Below are positions 7,552 through 16,975 of a DNA stretch of 64,000 nucleotides, in pieces. The number at the start of each line of letters is the position of its first letter. Positions within the stretch are counted from its first letter, which is position 1. The stretch spans positions 53,863 to 117,862 of the forward strand of contig JAKSKR010000004.1 of assembly GCA_024401645.1 (NCBI GenBank), given 5' to 3'. The notes beneath the pieces are model-generated. The model was not told where the DNA came from and did not search any database. It saw only the letters and a program-made list of their open reading frames with translations. The position numbers and the translations under genes were made by a program. The stretch comes from Paludibacteraceae bacterium (GTDB lineage: Bacteria > Bacteroidota > Bacteroidia > Bacteroidales > Paludibacteraceae).

Positions 7552-10029
7552 ATGAACAACACTACCATGAATTTTAAAAAATGTGCCCTGTTTGCTTCGC
7601 TTGCCCTTCTTTCGGCAGGCCAGACAACCGCACAAGACCTTTCTAGCTATTTTGCTGGCGTTAACTTAACTAAAGGCTACAAGGCCCAGAGCGACCATAA
7701 CCCTTTGTTCACTCAACGCTTTGGTGCCGACCCTTGTGCAATGGTTTACGACGACGAGGTTTACATTTATATGACTAACGACGTGTTGGAATATAAGAAT
7801 GGTGCTCTCATCGAGAACTCCTATTCACAAATCAACACCATAAACTGTGTGTCTTCAAAAGACATGGTTAACTGGACCGACCATGGTACCATGAAGGTGG
7901 CTGGTCGACGTCAGAACTTGGGACCTGCCAACTGGGCTTCTTGCTCATGGGCACCAACTGCTTGTCATGCTAAAATTAATGGTAAGGAAAAATTCTTCTT
8001 GTATTTTGCTAACAATGGTAGTGGTATTGGTGTTGTTACTAGCGACTGTCCTTGGGGACCTTGGACCGACCCTATTGGCAAGGAACTTGTTTCGCGCAAC
8101 ACACCAACCTGTAGCAGCGTAACTTGGTTGTTCGACCCTGCTGTTTTGGTCGACGACGATGGTACTGGCTACATCTATTTCGGTGGTGGTGTGCCTAGTG
8201 GCAAGCAAGCCGACCCTGGTACAGCGCGTGTTGCCAAGTTGGGTAAGGATTTCATCAGCATCGATGGCACCCCTGCTCAAATCAATCCGCCTTACTTGTT
8301 CGAAGATGCAGGTATCAATAAAATTGGTGGAAAGTATGTTTATAGCTATTGCTCAAACTGGAACTGTACCGGTAACCCAATGAGCAATGCCGAAATCTGC
8401 TATATGACTGCAACTAACCCAATGGGTACGTTTAAGTATTCGGGTGTTGCCTATGCTAACCAGGGCGCTTTCTTGTCAGGACAGAATGGCGGTAACAACC
8501 ACCACTCAATGTTCAAGTTTAAAGATAAGTGGTACATGACCTACCATGCACGCCTTTTGCAGAATGCAATGAACATCTGCCCAGGCAACAACCTCAACTA
8601 CCGTTCAACCCATGTCGACTATGTTAACGTCAACGAGTCGAATGGTACCATCACCAAGTCAAAGGGTTCTGTTGCCGGTGTTGCTCAGGTTGGTTCGCTT
8701 AACCCATACGAGAGACAAGAGGCTGAAACCATGGCTTGGATGGGTGGTGTCGATACCGAATACGGAGGCTCGAACATGTTGGTAACAAAGATAGACAAGG
8801 GCGACTGGATTGGTGTTGCGGGTGTCGATTTTGGTACTGGCGCTAGTGTCTTCACTGCACGCGTGTCTTCTAGGGCTAAACAGTGCATCAAGCTTTGTAT
8901 TGGCAAGAACACTGGCGACGTCATTGGTTACCTCGAGGTGCCTAACACCAACGGTCAGTTGCAAGATGTTACCGCAAAGCTCAACACTTCGGTTTCTGGT
9001 AAGCACGACCTCTTCTTCATCTTCTCTGGTGAATTCCAGTTCGACTCTTGGCAATTCAAGACTGCCGACGTTTCTTTAAAGGCTTCTGATAGCGAAATTG
9101 AAGAAAAGACTAGCTTGATACTTACTGCCGAAACGAAGGAAAACGGTATTGCCAAGGCCGACTTCTATATGGGCAACGAACTCATTGGCTCTGCTAGCAG
9201 TGCGCCTTTCCAGTTCGAGCTCAACAACCTCGAAATGGGTACTTACACCTTCAAGGCTGTTTTAAGCAACAATGCTGGCGAAAAGTTCGAAACCAACAAT
9301 GTTTCTGTTAATGTGCGCATGGCACAGGGCCCTTACAATGGTGTGGCTCAAACATTGCCTGGTACTGTCGAGGTTGAACATTTCGACGTTGGTGGCGCTG
9401 GCTATGCTTTCTACGATACCGACGAAAAGAACAATGGCGAGGCTTTGCGCGACGAATGGGTCGACATTAAGCCTTTCAAGGACGGCTACAAACTCGGTTG
9501 GACGGTTAAGGGCGAATGGTTGGAATACACGGTCGACATTAAGAAAGATGGCATTTACCTTTGGTCGGCTCTCGTTTCTACCGACAACGACAATGCAAGC
9601 TTCCACCTCGAACTCGACGACGAGGCTATTACCGACGTTACCAAGGCAACAAACACTGGCGATTGGGACGATATGGTTGAGGTTGGTGGCGAAACCGTTA
9701 TGCTTACGGCCGGTAAGCACATCCTTAAGTTGGCTATCGACGAAAGCTATTTCGACATCGACTGGATTAAGTTTACTTTAAAGGATCAAACCGCATCTGC
9801 AGGCATTTCGGCAAGCAATGTGGTTATCTCACCAAACCCTGCCACCAATCACATTTCTGTTAATGGTGTCGACGACCTTGTCTTGGTCGACCTGGTTAGC
9901 GAAGATGGTAAGGTGGTGGCATCTTCTACGTCAAGCGAGTTGAGCATTCCTAGTGTAAATGCAGGTGTCTACATGGTTAGGGTTACAGGCAGCACCACTT
10001 CTTTCATCAAGAAGGTTATCGTTAAGTAA
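7552..10029 (+). CDS. Secreted GH43 arabinofuranosidase/xylosidase with two CBM6-like modules and T9SS tail
   Basis: An 825-aa multidomain enzyme for arabinoxylan breakdown. Signal peptide at residues 1-28 (SAGQTTAQ). The GH43 five-bladed propeller is at about 50-370: base D60 in GADPCAMV, pKa modulator D195 in WLFDPAVLVDDDG, acid E251 in YLFEDAGI. A first CBM6-like module lies at about 381-505 (ERQEAETMAW...FDSWQF), an Ig-like spacer at about 508-592, a second CBM6-like module at about 604-745 (VEVEHFDVGG...YFDIDWIKF), and a T9SS sorting tail at about 755-825 (VVISPNPATN...AGVYMVRV). The architecture resembles arabinoxylan arabinofuranohydrolases. A second possible start is M6 at 7567. It is followed by its own terminator and has no SusC/SusD neighbours. 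Substrate is inferred. Confidence 0.88.
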   Translation: MNNTTMNFKKCALFASLALLSAGQTTAQDLSSYFAGVNLTKGYKAQSDHNPLFTQRFGADPCAMVYDDEVYIYMTNDVLEYKNGALIENSYSQINTINCVSSKDMVNWTDHGTMKVAGRRQNLGPANWASCSWAPTACHAKINGKEKFFLYFANNGSGIGVVTSDCPWGPWTDPIGKELVSRNTPTCSSVTWLFDPAVLVDDDGTGYIYFGGGVPSGKQADPGTARVAKLGKDFISIDGTPAQINPPYLFEDAGINKIGGKYVYSYCSNWNCTGNPMSNAEICYMTATNPMGTFKYSGVAYANQGAFLSGQNGGNNHHSMFKFKDKWYMTYHARLLQNAMNICPGNNLNYRSTHVDYVNVNESNGTITKSKGSVAGVAQVGSLNPYERQEAETMAWMGGVDTEYGGSNMLVTKIDKGDWIGVAGVDFGTGASVFTARVSSRAKQCIKLCIGKNTGDVIGYLEVPNTNGQLQDVTAKLNTSVSGKHDLFFIFSGEFQFDSWQFKTADVSLKASDSEIEEKTSLILTAETKENGIAKADFYMGNELIGSASSAPFQFELNNLEMGTYTFKAVLSNNAGEKFETNNVSVNVRMAQGPYNGVAQTLPGTVEVEHFDVGGAGYAFYDTDEKNNGEALRDEWVDIKPFKDGYKLGWTVKGEWLEYTVDIKKDGIYLWSALVSTDNDNASFHLELDDEAITDVTKATNTGDWDDMVEVGGETVMLTAGKHILKLAIDESYFDIDWIKFTLKDQTASAGISASNVVISPNPATNHISVNGVDDLVLVDLVSEDGKVVASSTSSELSIPSVNAGVYMVRVTGSTTSFIKKVIVK

Positions 10030-10052
10030 CAAATTAGAGGAAGTTTATAGTG

Positions 10053-10096
10053 AGAAATGTCTCAAACGATTAATCCGTTTGGGGCATTTCTTTTTT
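10053..10096 (+). terminator. Terminator after the GH43 gene
   Basis: An imperfect long stem: GAAATG (10053-10058) with CATTTC (10085-10090), and CAAACG with CGTTTG inside. It is followed by six T's. Confidence 0.85.
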
Positions 10097-10205
10097 GTGT
10101 GCTCCCTTAATTTGTTGAAAAATTGTCATATCATTGTAATGCCCCTTCTTGCGCCAATGTAAAGTTTTAGCCGTATCTTTCGCCCAGATAAAATTCAACG
10201 GTGTT

Positions 10206-10904
10206 ATGAAGATACTCGTAGTTGACGACGAACAAGACATTTGCGAAATTCTACAGTACAATCTGGAAACGGAAGGGTACGAGGTGGTAACGGCCAATTC
10301 GGCTGAAGAGGCGCTTCAGTTGCCGCTTAATCAGTTCTCACTTATCCTTCTCGATGTCATGATGGGCGAAATGTCGGGTTTTCAAATGGCTCGCAGGTTG
10401 AAAGACAATGTGGCAACGGCGCAGATTCCCATCATCTTTATTACCGCTCTCGACGGTGAAGATGACACGGTTAAGGGACTCAATATTGGTGCCGACGACT
10501 ATATGGCAAAGCCTTTAAGCATGAAGGAATTGAAGGCCAGGGTTAAGGCCGTCTTGCGTCGTGCCAATGCCCCTAAAAACATTGTCGATGCGTCTTCCGA
10601 TGCTAATGTCGCCGACGTCATCCGTTTCGAGGGCTTGTCTTTGTTCGTCAATTCCAAGACGGCTCAAATCAATGGAGAAAATTTGGCATTGACTAGACTT
10701 GAATTTGAATTGTTACTCAATTTCTTGCAGAATTTGGGAAAGCTGTTTACGCGCGAAGACTTGCTGGCACGTTGCTGGCCGCACGACGTCTATGTTCTCG
10801 ACCGCACGGTCGACGTGAACATTACACGCCTGCGTAAGAAGATTGGCCCTTATGGCAAACATATAAAAACACGTGTGGGCTATGGCTACTGCTTTGAGAA
10901 GTAA
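10206..10904 (+). CDS. OmpR/PhoB-family response regulator
   Basis: A 232-aa DNA-binding response regulator. The receiver domain (residues 1-120) opens with MKILVVDDEQD, carries the phospho-acceptor D50 in LILLDVMMG and the conserved Lys in YMAKPLS. The winged-helix output domain (about 135-232) ends with LDRTVDVNITRLRKKIG. The start was set at the ATG at 10206, because the 19 codons upstream are not conserved in receiver domains and a possible TATCTTT box (10174-10180) lies there. The gene overlaps the following histidine kinase by about 23 bp, so the two form one two-component operon. In layout it resembles the PhoBR/RprXY-type systems of Bacteroidales; the signal is unknown. Confidence 0.93.
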   Translation: MKILVVDDEQDICEILQYNLETEGYEVVTANSAEEALQLPLNQFSLILLDVMMGEMSGFQMARRLKDNVATAQIPIIFITALDGEDDTVKGLNIGADDYMAKPLSMKELKARVKAVLRRANAPKNIVDASSDANVADVIRFEGLSLFVNSKTAQINGENLALTRLEFELLLNFLQNLGKLFTREDLLARCWPHDVYVLDRTVDVNITRLRKKIGPYGKHIKTRVGYGYCFEK

Positions 10905-12327
10905 GTCGTTTCAGAAAAACCTGTTAATGAGTGTCGGTGGCATTTTCATAATGTTTGCCGTCTGTTTCAGCATTTACCAGTACCGTCGGGAAAAGGAATA
11001 CAAGATAGATATTCTGCACTCTAGGTTGCAGGTCTATAATTATGAAATGATGCAGATGTTGGGCGAAGATGGCGTTTGTTCCGATAGCCTTTTCAAGGCA
11101 TACACGCGCTTGCACGATGCCGACGGCTTGCGTGTGACCATCATCAGTACCGATGGCCGCGTCTTGCAAGACAACAACTATACCGAAATAGATTCCCTTT
11201 CTAACCACCTCAAGCGCATCGAGGTGCAGCAGGCATTGCTCAACGGTAGTGGCTACGACATTAAGCGTACGTCGCAATCGACCCACGAAACCTATTTCTA
11301 TTCGGCAACGCGTTTCGGCAACATGGTCATACGTTCTGCTGTTCCCTATTCTGCCGAACTGACCGAGTCGCTTAAGGCCGACAACACCTACATTTACTTT
11401 ACCATCCTTCTCACATGCCTGTTGGGTGTGGTGCTTTACTTCAATACGCGCCGCATTAGCCGGCATATTGGCTATCTGCGCGAGTTCGCACTTAAGGCGG
11501 AAGATGGCAAGCAGCTCGACCACGAACTGGAAAGGCGCTTACCCGACGACGAACTTGGCGAAATTTCGCACACCATCATCACACTGTACTGGAAACTCCG
11601 GCATTCCGAGGAAGATAAGGTGCGCATGAAGCGACAGCTTACCCAAAATGCGGCCCATGAGCTGAAAACGCCAGCGGCTAGCATTCATGGCTTTTTAGAG
11701 AGCATTCTCGACAATCCCGATATGTCGGCCGACAATTTGCACCATTTCCTAGAAAGGTGTTATGCACAGAGCGAACGCATGAATAAGCTCTTGCTCGATA
11801 TGAGTGCGCTGACCAAGCTCGACGAGATGGAGGAAAAGGGAACTGTGCAACGGGAAGAGTTTAGGCCGGTCGATGTCCTGTCCATCATTCAGAATGTGCT
11901 CGACGATGTTGGTCTGCAACTGCAGGACAAGAAGATAAAAGCCTCGGTCTCTTGCCCCAATAGGGTAGAGGTCTTGGGCGACCAGAGCCTCATCTACGGC
12001 ATATTCAGAAACTTGGTCGACAATGCCATTGCCTATGCCACAGGTGCCACATCCCTAAAAATTTCTTGCCGTGAAGAAAACGGCTCCGATGGACCTTTTT
12101 ATGCTTTCTCGGTCAGCGACAACGGACCCGGTGTCCCTCCCCAGCACTTGCCACATCTTTTCGAACGGTTCTACCGTGTCGACAAGGGGCGTAGCCGCAA
12201 GTTAGGTGGCACTGGCCTTGGACTAGCCATTGTCAAGAATGCGGTGGTGGCACATGGTGGCACGGCCATTGCCGAACCCACACCCGGCGGAGGCCTCACC
12301 ATCTGCTTTTCGTTAGCTAGAGGCTAA
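10882..12327 (+). CDS. Membrane sensor histidine kinase, partner of the upstream regulator
   Basis: A sensor kinase of about 481 aa. One membrane segment near residues 12-35, a periplasmic sensor region (about 40-165), a second membrane helix (TYIYFTILLTCLLGVVLYF), a linker, the HisKA domain with the phospho-acceptor His in NAAHELKTPAAS, and the HATPase domain with the N box LVDNAIAYA, SDNGPGVP (G1) and LGGTGLGLAIV (G2). A GTG at 10873 is also possible, but the ATG at 10882 is preferred; both overlap the regulator stop (10902-10904), implying translational coupling. The signal sensed cannot be read from the sequence. Confidence 0.92.
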   Translation: MATALRSKSFQKNLLMSVGGIFIMFAVCFSIYQYRREKEYKIDILHSRLQVYNYEMMQMLGEDGVCSDSLFKAYTRLHDADGLRVTIISTDGRVLQDNNYTEIDSLSNHLKRIEVQQALLNGSGYDIKRTSQSTHETYFYSATRFGNMVIRSAVPYSAELTESLKADNTYIYFTILLTCLLGVVLYFNTRRISRHIGYLREFALKAEDGKQLDHELERRLPDDELGEISHTIITLYWKLRHSEEDKVRMKRQLTQNAAHELKTPAASIHGFLESILDNPDMSADNLHHFLERCYAQSERMNKLLLDMSALTKLDEMEEKGTVQREEFRPVDVLSIIQNVLDDVGLQLQDKKIKASVSCPNRVEVLGDQSLIYGIFRNLVDNAIAYATGATSLKISCREENGSDGPFYAFSVSDNGPGVPPQHLPHLFERFYRVDKGRSRKLGGTGLGLAIVKNAVVAHGGTAIAEPTPGGGLTICFSLARG

Positions 12328-12351
12328 ATGTTGCGAAATCTTATATTGTCT

Positions 12352-13389
12352 TCAGCAAAAACACGATTTCAGTTCTATTCCTTTATTCTCTTTGTACCAT
12401 TTGCGAATTGCGTCTTTTAAATCATACAGACTTTTTATTATATCTTTCCCTTCTATTCCGTAAATATATTCCAAAGTTGCGCCACAAGATGTATGATAGC
12501 AATTATCATTCATATCATACCAATAACTTGTAGGCTCTGCATTTTTCCATTCAAAATAAGCATTCCTACCTTTCTTGAATTCTTTTATTGCTTTGTCAAT
12601 TTCAGTTCTGCCATGTTGAAGATGCCCTGCCTTGCGGTAAGTTGGTGGAAGATTTAACTTTTTAGTGTTCGGCAGTAAACCTTGTTTCCCCTCCAGTCTG
12701 ATGTTCAGATTTGTACTGTTGATGGTGTTTATCAGCGTTGATATTCCATTTTTTATTGTTTCGAAATTATTGAGATCACGTTCATGAGAAATACAGACTT
12801 TCAGATTTCTACCATTGGGAAGTGGGATTCGCACAACCGTCAAACCTCGATGTTCCGCCAGAGAGATCCCATTGTAGGTCTTGTTGAGTTCATCTGCAAA
12901 TTTTCTGATGACAGTATGAGCCATAAAATCTAATTTCTCAAGTTTGAAGAAAGTGTTCTCTATCAATTTGTTCTCCGCTTGCCAAATTGGAATAAACTTC
13001 AAGAACTCCTCCAAGTACATTATTATTTCATCATTTGTCTTGTCTTTCAAATTCACTGCAAATTGGATCAGGTCATTAACTTTGAAAAGGTCAATATAAA
13101 TATCACTGTATTCTTCAGACCACTTTTCTTCTTTTAGACCAATTACCGAATCTTTATAGTCCCAATAGGGTTCATTCTCTTTCTTTTGAAGGCTCACTCC
13201 CATATTATTCAGTTCTTCTATCAGTTGTTTTGGTTGTCTGGGAGCAATCCGAACTTTCACGAACTGTGACAGATAACCACTACGTTCCAATTTTCTTGAA
13301 GATAAGAAAAACTGTTTCGTATCGCCTTTCATATATGCATTCTTGATATCATCTTCCGTACATACGTTATATGTTTCTTCCATATCCAT
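12352..13389 (-). CDS. Hypothetical protein, full-length copy of a gene also present as a decayed copy at 20980-21470
   Basis: A 345-aa soluble protein of no recognised family. Features include an N-terminal half with DIKNAYMKGD and KDSVIGLKEEKW, and a C-terminal half rich in Lys/Glu/Tyr with PTYRKAGHLQHGRTEIDKAI and three Cys near the end (CGATLEY, SCFC). It is the last gene of the minus-strand FtsK cassette and starts 47 bp after the FtsK stop. Its first 115 residues are about half identical to the product of the gene remnant at 20980-21470, so the family exists in two copies at opposite ends of the accessory block. Function unknown. Confidence 0.75.
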   Translation of the reverse strand: MDMEETYNVCTEDDIKNAYMKGDTKQFFLSSRKLERSGYLSQFVKVRIAPRQPKQLIEELNNMGVSLQKKENEPYWDYKDSVIGLKEEKWSEEYSDIYIDLFKVNDLIQFAVNLKDKTNDEIIMYLEEFLKFIPIWQAENKLIENTFFKLEKLDFMAHTVIRKFADELNKTYNGISLAEHRGLTVVRIPLPNGRNLKVCISHERDLNNFETIKNGISTLINTINSTNLNIRLEGKQGLLPNTKKLNLPPTYRKAGHLQHGRTEIDKAIKEFKKGRNAYFEWKNAEPTSYWYDMNDNCYHTSCGATLEYIYGIEGKDIIKSLYDLKDAIRKWYKENKGIELKSCFC

Positions 13390-13436
13390 TCATCTTTTGT
13401 TTTGTAAAACATTGACTTTAAAAAAAATCATAACTT

Positions 13437-15290
13437 CTACTGCAATTTCCTTTGTCCAATTAAAACAGGATAGCCGTATTCGTTTGAGTATTCCCCCAGA
13501 AAATGATGGAAGGAGAGTTCGTCAATCAGTTTCCCCGCACGGTCAAAACTTATGTTGAATTGTCGCTGTATAACAGATATCTGGACCCATTTCAATCCAA
13601 CAATGTAGTTGGCTACATCCGCAAAAAGAGGGTCTGTAAATTCTGCCAAATTCTTTTTATAAACAGATGGCAGAATGTTTGAGTCTTCTGTTCTGTTTTT
13701 ACTTGAATTCAGATTGCCGATAATCTTTTCATAATCCCTCATATCCTTGATCAAAAGCTGGCGTCCACTGTCTTTTGTAAATGGTCCCACAATTCCAAGA
13801 CACTCCAGTTGGTCCATTATTCTACCTGCTCTATTAAAGCCCACGCAGAAAGTTTGCTTCATAAAAGTGGTTGAAGTTGACTGACTTTCCAGCATTTTAT
13901 CAACTACCGATTTGAGTAGGGGGTCTAAACACTCAGGAACGACAACCTGCTCTGGTTCTGATAATCCTGGCAACTGATACGGTTCTTCAAAAGCCTCTTG
14001 CTTTACAATGCTTCGGATAATGCCTTGCTGTTCCTCGAAACTAATGTATGCAGTCTGAACTCGTTGAAATACGTTGCCTGCTGAATAAATCATATCTCCC
14101 ATTCCTACCAGTTTCTCAGCTCCTTTGTTTTGTAGAATATTTAGGGAGTCATACTTGCTGGCAACTTTATATGCTATTCTTGTGGAGAAATTAGCCAAAA
14201 TGGCGGCGGTAATGATTTCTACAGAAGGACGTTGGGTTGAGATTACAAGGTGAATCCCCACGGCTCGGGATTTCTGCGCAATCCGTGCCAGCTGCATCTT
14301 GAATTCTCTTCCCGAAGTCAACATATAGTCGACATACTCGTCAATTAAAGTTACAATATATGGAAGGAAACGATGCTTAAGGCCATTTTTCAATTCCTTT
14401 GCGGTGTCGATTTTCTTATGAATAATTGCCTCGTTATAATCTTTTATGTTTCTCGCACGCGCATCAGCCAACAATATGTATCGGTTGTCCATCTCCTCTG
14501 CAAGTGATTTAAGAGTAGCAACACCTGACTCCATATCCGTAACAATGGCATTCTCCTTACCTTGCAATTGGGCCAAATAATGATTCTTAATTGCTTCATA
14601 AGCAGTAAATTCCACATTCTTTGGATCAAAAATCACGAATTTCAACATAGAAGGATGCTTCTTGTATAACAGGGAGGTAATGACAGCCTCCATGAAACAC
14701 GATTTTCCCTTACCTGTCGCCCCTGCGACTAAAAGATGTGGTTCTTTTGCCAAATCGATCATAAAAACCTCATCCCTTACGGTCTTGCCAATGGCAATAG
14801 GTAGCTCCATATCTGTATTTTGATATGTTTCAGAAGACAAAACCGAGCGCATTGAAACGATGCTAGGTTCTAATCTAGGAATTTCTATTCCAATAGTGTT
14901 ATCTTCATTCGAGTCAACAATCACTCGGACAGGAACTTTTAATCGGAGTATGATTTCGTTTTCCAATGCCTCGATTTTTGCTCTTCTAACCGGTGAATTT
15001 GTTTTTATTTCATAAAGTAAAACCGTATGCCCGACAATTAGCTTTATGTCTTCTGGTTTAATCCTAAAGTCACAAAGAATGTCTCTTATTGTTTTTTCGT
15101 TGGATTCTATTTCTCCAACGCTAGTGAATTTATGGTTATCATATTCGCTAAGCAAATCCAAAGAAGGTAGTGTATAATTGGGAAGAGATGCTGTAGGATC
15201 AAATAATTCCTTTACTGATGTTTCATTCAAATCTTCTCCCAAACTTTTCTTAAATTGATTTACTAATTTTCTCATATCTTGTTTCTTCAT
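13437..15290 (-). CDS. Soluble FtsK/SpoIIIE-type DNA translocase with two gamma-like domains
   Basis: A 617-aa FtsK-family motor lacking the membrane domain of cell-division FtsK. An FtsK-alpha-like region (about 60-150, ending IGIEIPRLEP) precedes the RecA-like motor: Walker A GATGKGKS (190-197), FDPKNVEF, Walker B LIDEY (315-319), and the STQRPS motif (351-356). Two FtsK-gamma-like winged helices follow, at about 456-515 (GFNRAGRIMDQL) and 552-612 (SFDRAGKLIDEL), where the standard protein has one. It should pump double-stranded DNA in the cytoplasm. It sits in the middle of a minus-strand run of unrecognised genes. Alternatives are a plasmid/ICE transfer ATPase or a motor for a defence or conflict system. 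Confidence 0.88.
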   Translation of the reverse strand: MKKQDMRKLVNQFKKSLGEDLNETSVKELFDPTASLPNYTLPSLDLLSEYDNHKFTSVGEIESNEKTIRDILCDFRIKPEDIKLIVGHTVLLYEIKTNSPVRRAKIEALENEIILRLKVPVRVIVDSNEDNTIGIEIPRLEPSIVSMRSVLSSETYQNTDMELPIAIGKTVRDEVFMIDLAKEPHLLVAGATGKGKSCFMEAVITSLLYKKHPSMLKFVIFDPKNVEFTAYEAIKNHYLAQLQGKENAIVTDMESGVATLKSLAEEMDNRYILLADARARNIKDYNEAIIHKKIDTAKELKNGLKHRFLPYIVTLIDEYVDYMLTSGREFKMQLARIAQKSRAVGIHLVISTQRPSVEIITAAILANFSTRIAYKVASKYDSLNILQNKGAEKLVGMGDMIYSAGNVFQRVQTAYISFEEQQGIIRSIVKQEAFEEPYQLPGLSEPEQVVVPECLDPLLKSVVDKMLESQSTSTTFMKQTFCVGFNRAGRIMDQLECLGIVGPFTKDSGRQLLIKDMRDYEKIIGNLNSSKNRTEDSNILPSVYKKNLAEFTDPLFADVANYIVGLKWVQISVIQRQFNISFDRAGKLIDELSFHHFLGEYSNEYGYPVLIGQRKLQ

Positions 15291-15294
15291 CTTT

Positions 15295-15447
15295 TTAATT
15301 TTGATTTTTTTGTCTGTCTATTTCATCTGCATCGTTCTCGAAATCCTCAAGAACACCTGCCCACAATTCTTCATAAGTCATGCTTTCTGCCAAATCTTCC
15401 TCTGAAATGAACGGCAAATTTTCTATATCCTCGTCAGTTAACATCAT
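15295..15447 (-). CDS. Small acidic protein (50 aa) upstream of FtsK
   Basis: A 50-codon frame starting at the ATG at 15447 (or 15444), MMLTDEDIENLPF..., ending four bases before the FtsK ATG. About one third of its residues are Asp or Glu (for example EDFENDADEID), giving a strongly acidic product. The start overlaps the end of the upstream 211-codon frame by 14 bp and the spacing to ftsK is tight, which supports real, coupled translation. Highly acidic small proteins can act as inhibitors or DNA mimics, but no family was recognised. Confidence 0.6.
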   Translation of the reverse strand: MMLTDEDIENLPFISEEDLAESMTYEELWAGVLEDFENDADEIDRQKNQN

Positions 15448-16015
15448 CTGCCAAATAAATCTTATCTGAATTCAAATCTTTTACCAATACTGGATGTTTT
15501 AATGACATTGTCATTTTTCCCGCAAGTGTTAGCAGATTGCAGCTCGACAAGCCATTCACTGTTACGCAAACGGAATCTCCATTATAGGTTTCTCCATTCT
15601 TCCCCACATATCTTCCTCGGAAAAAATGACCAGTTGAATATGTTCCTGTGCAATTCGCACCAGCTTTGCTATCCAAGTCGATGCTGTCATTAATTGACAT
15701 AAGATTCCACTTGTCAGCAAGTGAGCTTATCACTTGCACCATCTTGCTATCAATGTCATTATCGCAGGAGTCGGTTGCGAAAACGATAATTCCGCCACGG
15801 TATTTCGTCTTGTCGTTTTGGCTGGAACGTGATATTCCGTCAATAATAAACATGTTTTTGTTCTCTTTACACTCTTTCAAGAATCCTCCTCTTTGGTAGT
15901 GACATCCATTTGGCATTATCCTGCCACTTGGATGAAAGTATTTGATTCCTCTGAAGTTACTGTTTTTGCAGAGGCTGTCTGCAAAACATTCTTTTATAAG
16001 ATTTTTTATACTCAT
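15434..16015 (-). CDS. Hypothetical protein in the FtsK cassette
   Basis: A protein of about 193 aa, starting at the ATG at 16015 (MSIKNLIKECFADS). An in-frame ATG at 16069 would overlap the upstream gene and its leader residues look non-coding. Cys and Gly rich, with GIKYFHPSGRIMPNGCHYQRGG and repeated GG/GR turns suggesting a compact beta-rich fold. No signal peptide and no recognised motif. The gene downstream (50-aa acidic protein) overlaps its end by 14 bp, so both are in one operon. The HPSGR/HPASGG element resembles a segment (YFHPASGGR) in the 252-aa protein of the same cassette, hinting at a shared domain. Confidence 0.6.
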   Translation of the reverse strand: MSIKNLIKECFADSLCKNSNFRGIKYFHPSGRIMPNGCHYQRGGFLKECKENKNMFIIDGISRSSQNDKTKYRGGIIVFATDSCDNDIDSKMVQVISSLADKWNLMSINDSIDLDSKAGANCTGTYSTGHFFRGRYVGKNGETYNGDSVCVTVNGLSSCNLLTLAGKMTMSLKHPVLVKDLNSDKIYLADDVN

Positions 16016-16047
16016 ATTATATAGCTTTTTGCATGTTTGTTGGTTTC

Positions 16048-16947
16048 CTAGAGTAACTCGTCGATGCACCTAATGTTTTTAAACTGTCCCCATACAGGAT
16101 GTCCGCGATAGTCGTCCATAAGTTGTTTTGCCACATACAACACACAGGACCCAACATCCACCCCCTCTAAATCATCAGGCTCGGCTTCTATTAGATGGTT
16201 GGTAGCAAATGTTCCCAATACAATTTTTTTCAGGTTTCTGCACCCGCCGAACATTTCGAATCCAAGTTTTTCGAGCGATTCAGAAACAGCAGCGCTTTTG
16301 AGATTCTCACAATCAAGACAGAGCTGTCCTCCAACCTTCTTCACTGAATTTGGCATTATCAAATCCTCCATTTTGCTTGCTCCGGTGAAAACCTCGTCAC
16401 CCAATTCTTCCAAAGAATCCGGCAAATCAACGAAAGTCAAGCGGTTGTTAAATGCAAATGTCAGAGGCATTATCACTTTCACCCCTTCAGGCACAATGAA
16501 ATAATCCCTGTCGTACAACGATTTATAGACGGTTGATTTTGCAGGATCAAAAACAAGCCCATCTTCTACTTTTAGATGTGGGTTGGCTCTGTCGATGACA
16601 AAACTGCTGAGTTTAGGACATAAACGGAAGTTCCAATAGTTTAAGAATTCAAGCCCTTTGCCGATATAAATACTTCTCAGGTTAGGTAAACTGTAAAGGC
16701 TGTCCTCGTCTACATAGCTGATTGAGTCTGGGATAACTATTTTTTTTAGAGTTCTCGGGCTGTTAAACGCACCAATCTCAACACTAGTTATCGTATATAC
16801 TTTCCCGTCCAATTCAACAGAGGAAGGTACTTGGAAACACTTGCAGCGGCCTATATGTCCCTGCTTAATCCATGCTTCCATCCGCTGTTCGTCAATATAG
16901 TATGTAAAGCGGCCTTTACGAACCTGCTTGCTTGTATTCACATCCAT
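16048..16947 (-). CDS. BspA-like leucine-rich repeat protein, cytoplasmic
   Basis: A 299-aa protein made of BspA/LRR_5-type repeats: recurrent units such as LKKIVIPDSISYV, NLRSIYIGKGLEFL, LTFVDLPDSLEELGDEVF, MEDLIMPNSVKKVG and NLKKIVLGTF. There is no signal peptide or sorting tail, so unlike surface BspA proteins it is expected inside the cell, probably as a protein-binding partner. It lies in the middle of the minus-strand cassette with short gaps on both sides (28 and 32 bp). LRR_5 proteins in accessory operons often serve as recognition or immunity-like modules; this is inference. Confidence 0.8.
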   Translation of the reverse strand: MDVNTSKQVRKGRFTYYIDEQRMEAWIKQGHIGRCKCFQVPSSVELDGKVYTITSVEIGAFNSPRTLKKIVIPDSISYVDEDSLYSLPNLRSIYIGKGLEFLNYWNFRLCPKLSSFVIDRANPHLKVEDGLVFDPAKSTVYKSLYDRDYFIVPEGVKVIMPLTFAFNNRLTFVDLPDSLEELGDEVFTGASKMEDLIMPNSVKKVGGQLCLDCENLKSAAVSESLEKLGFEMFGGCRNLKKIVLGTFATNHLIEAEPDDLEGVDVGSCVLYVAKQLMDDYRGHPVWGQFKNIRCIDELL

Positions 16948-16975
16948 AGTCTTTTACATGTCGCTTGTTGATTGT

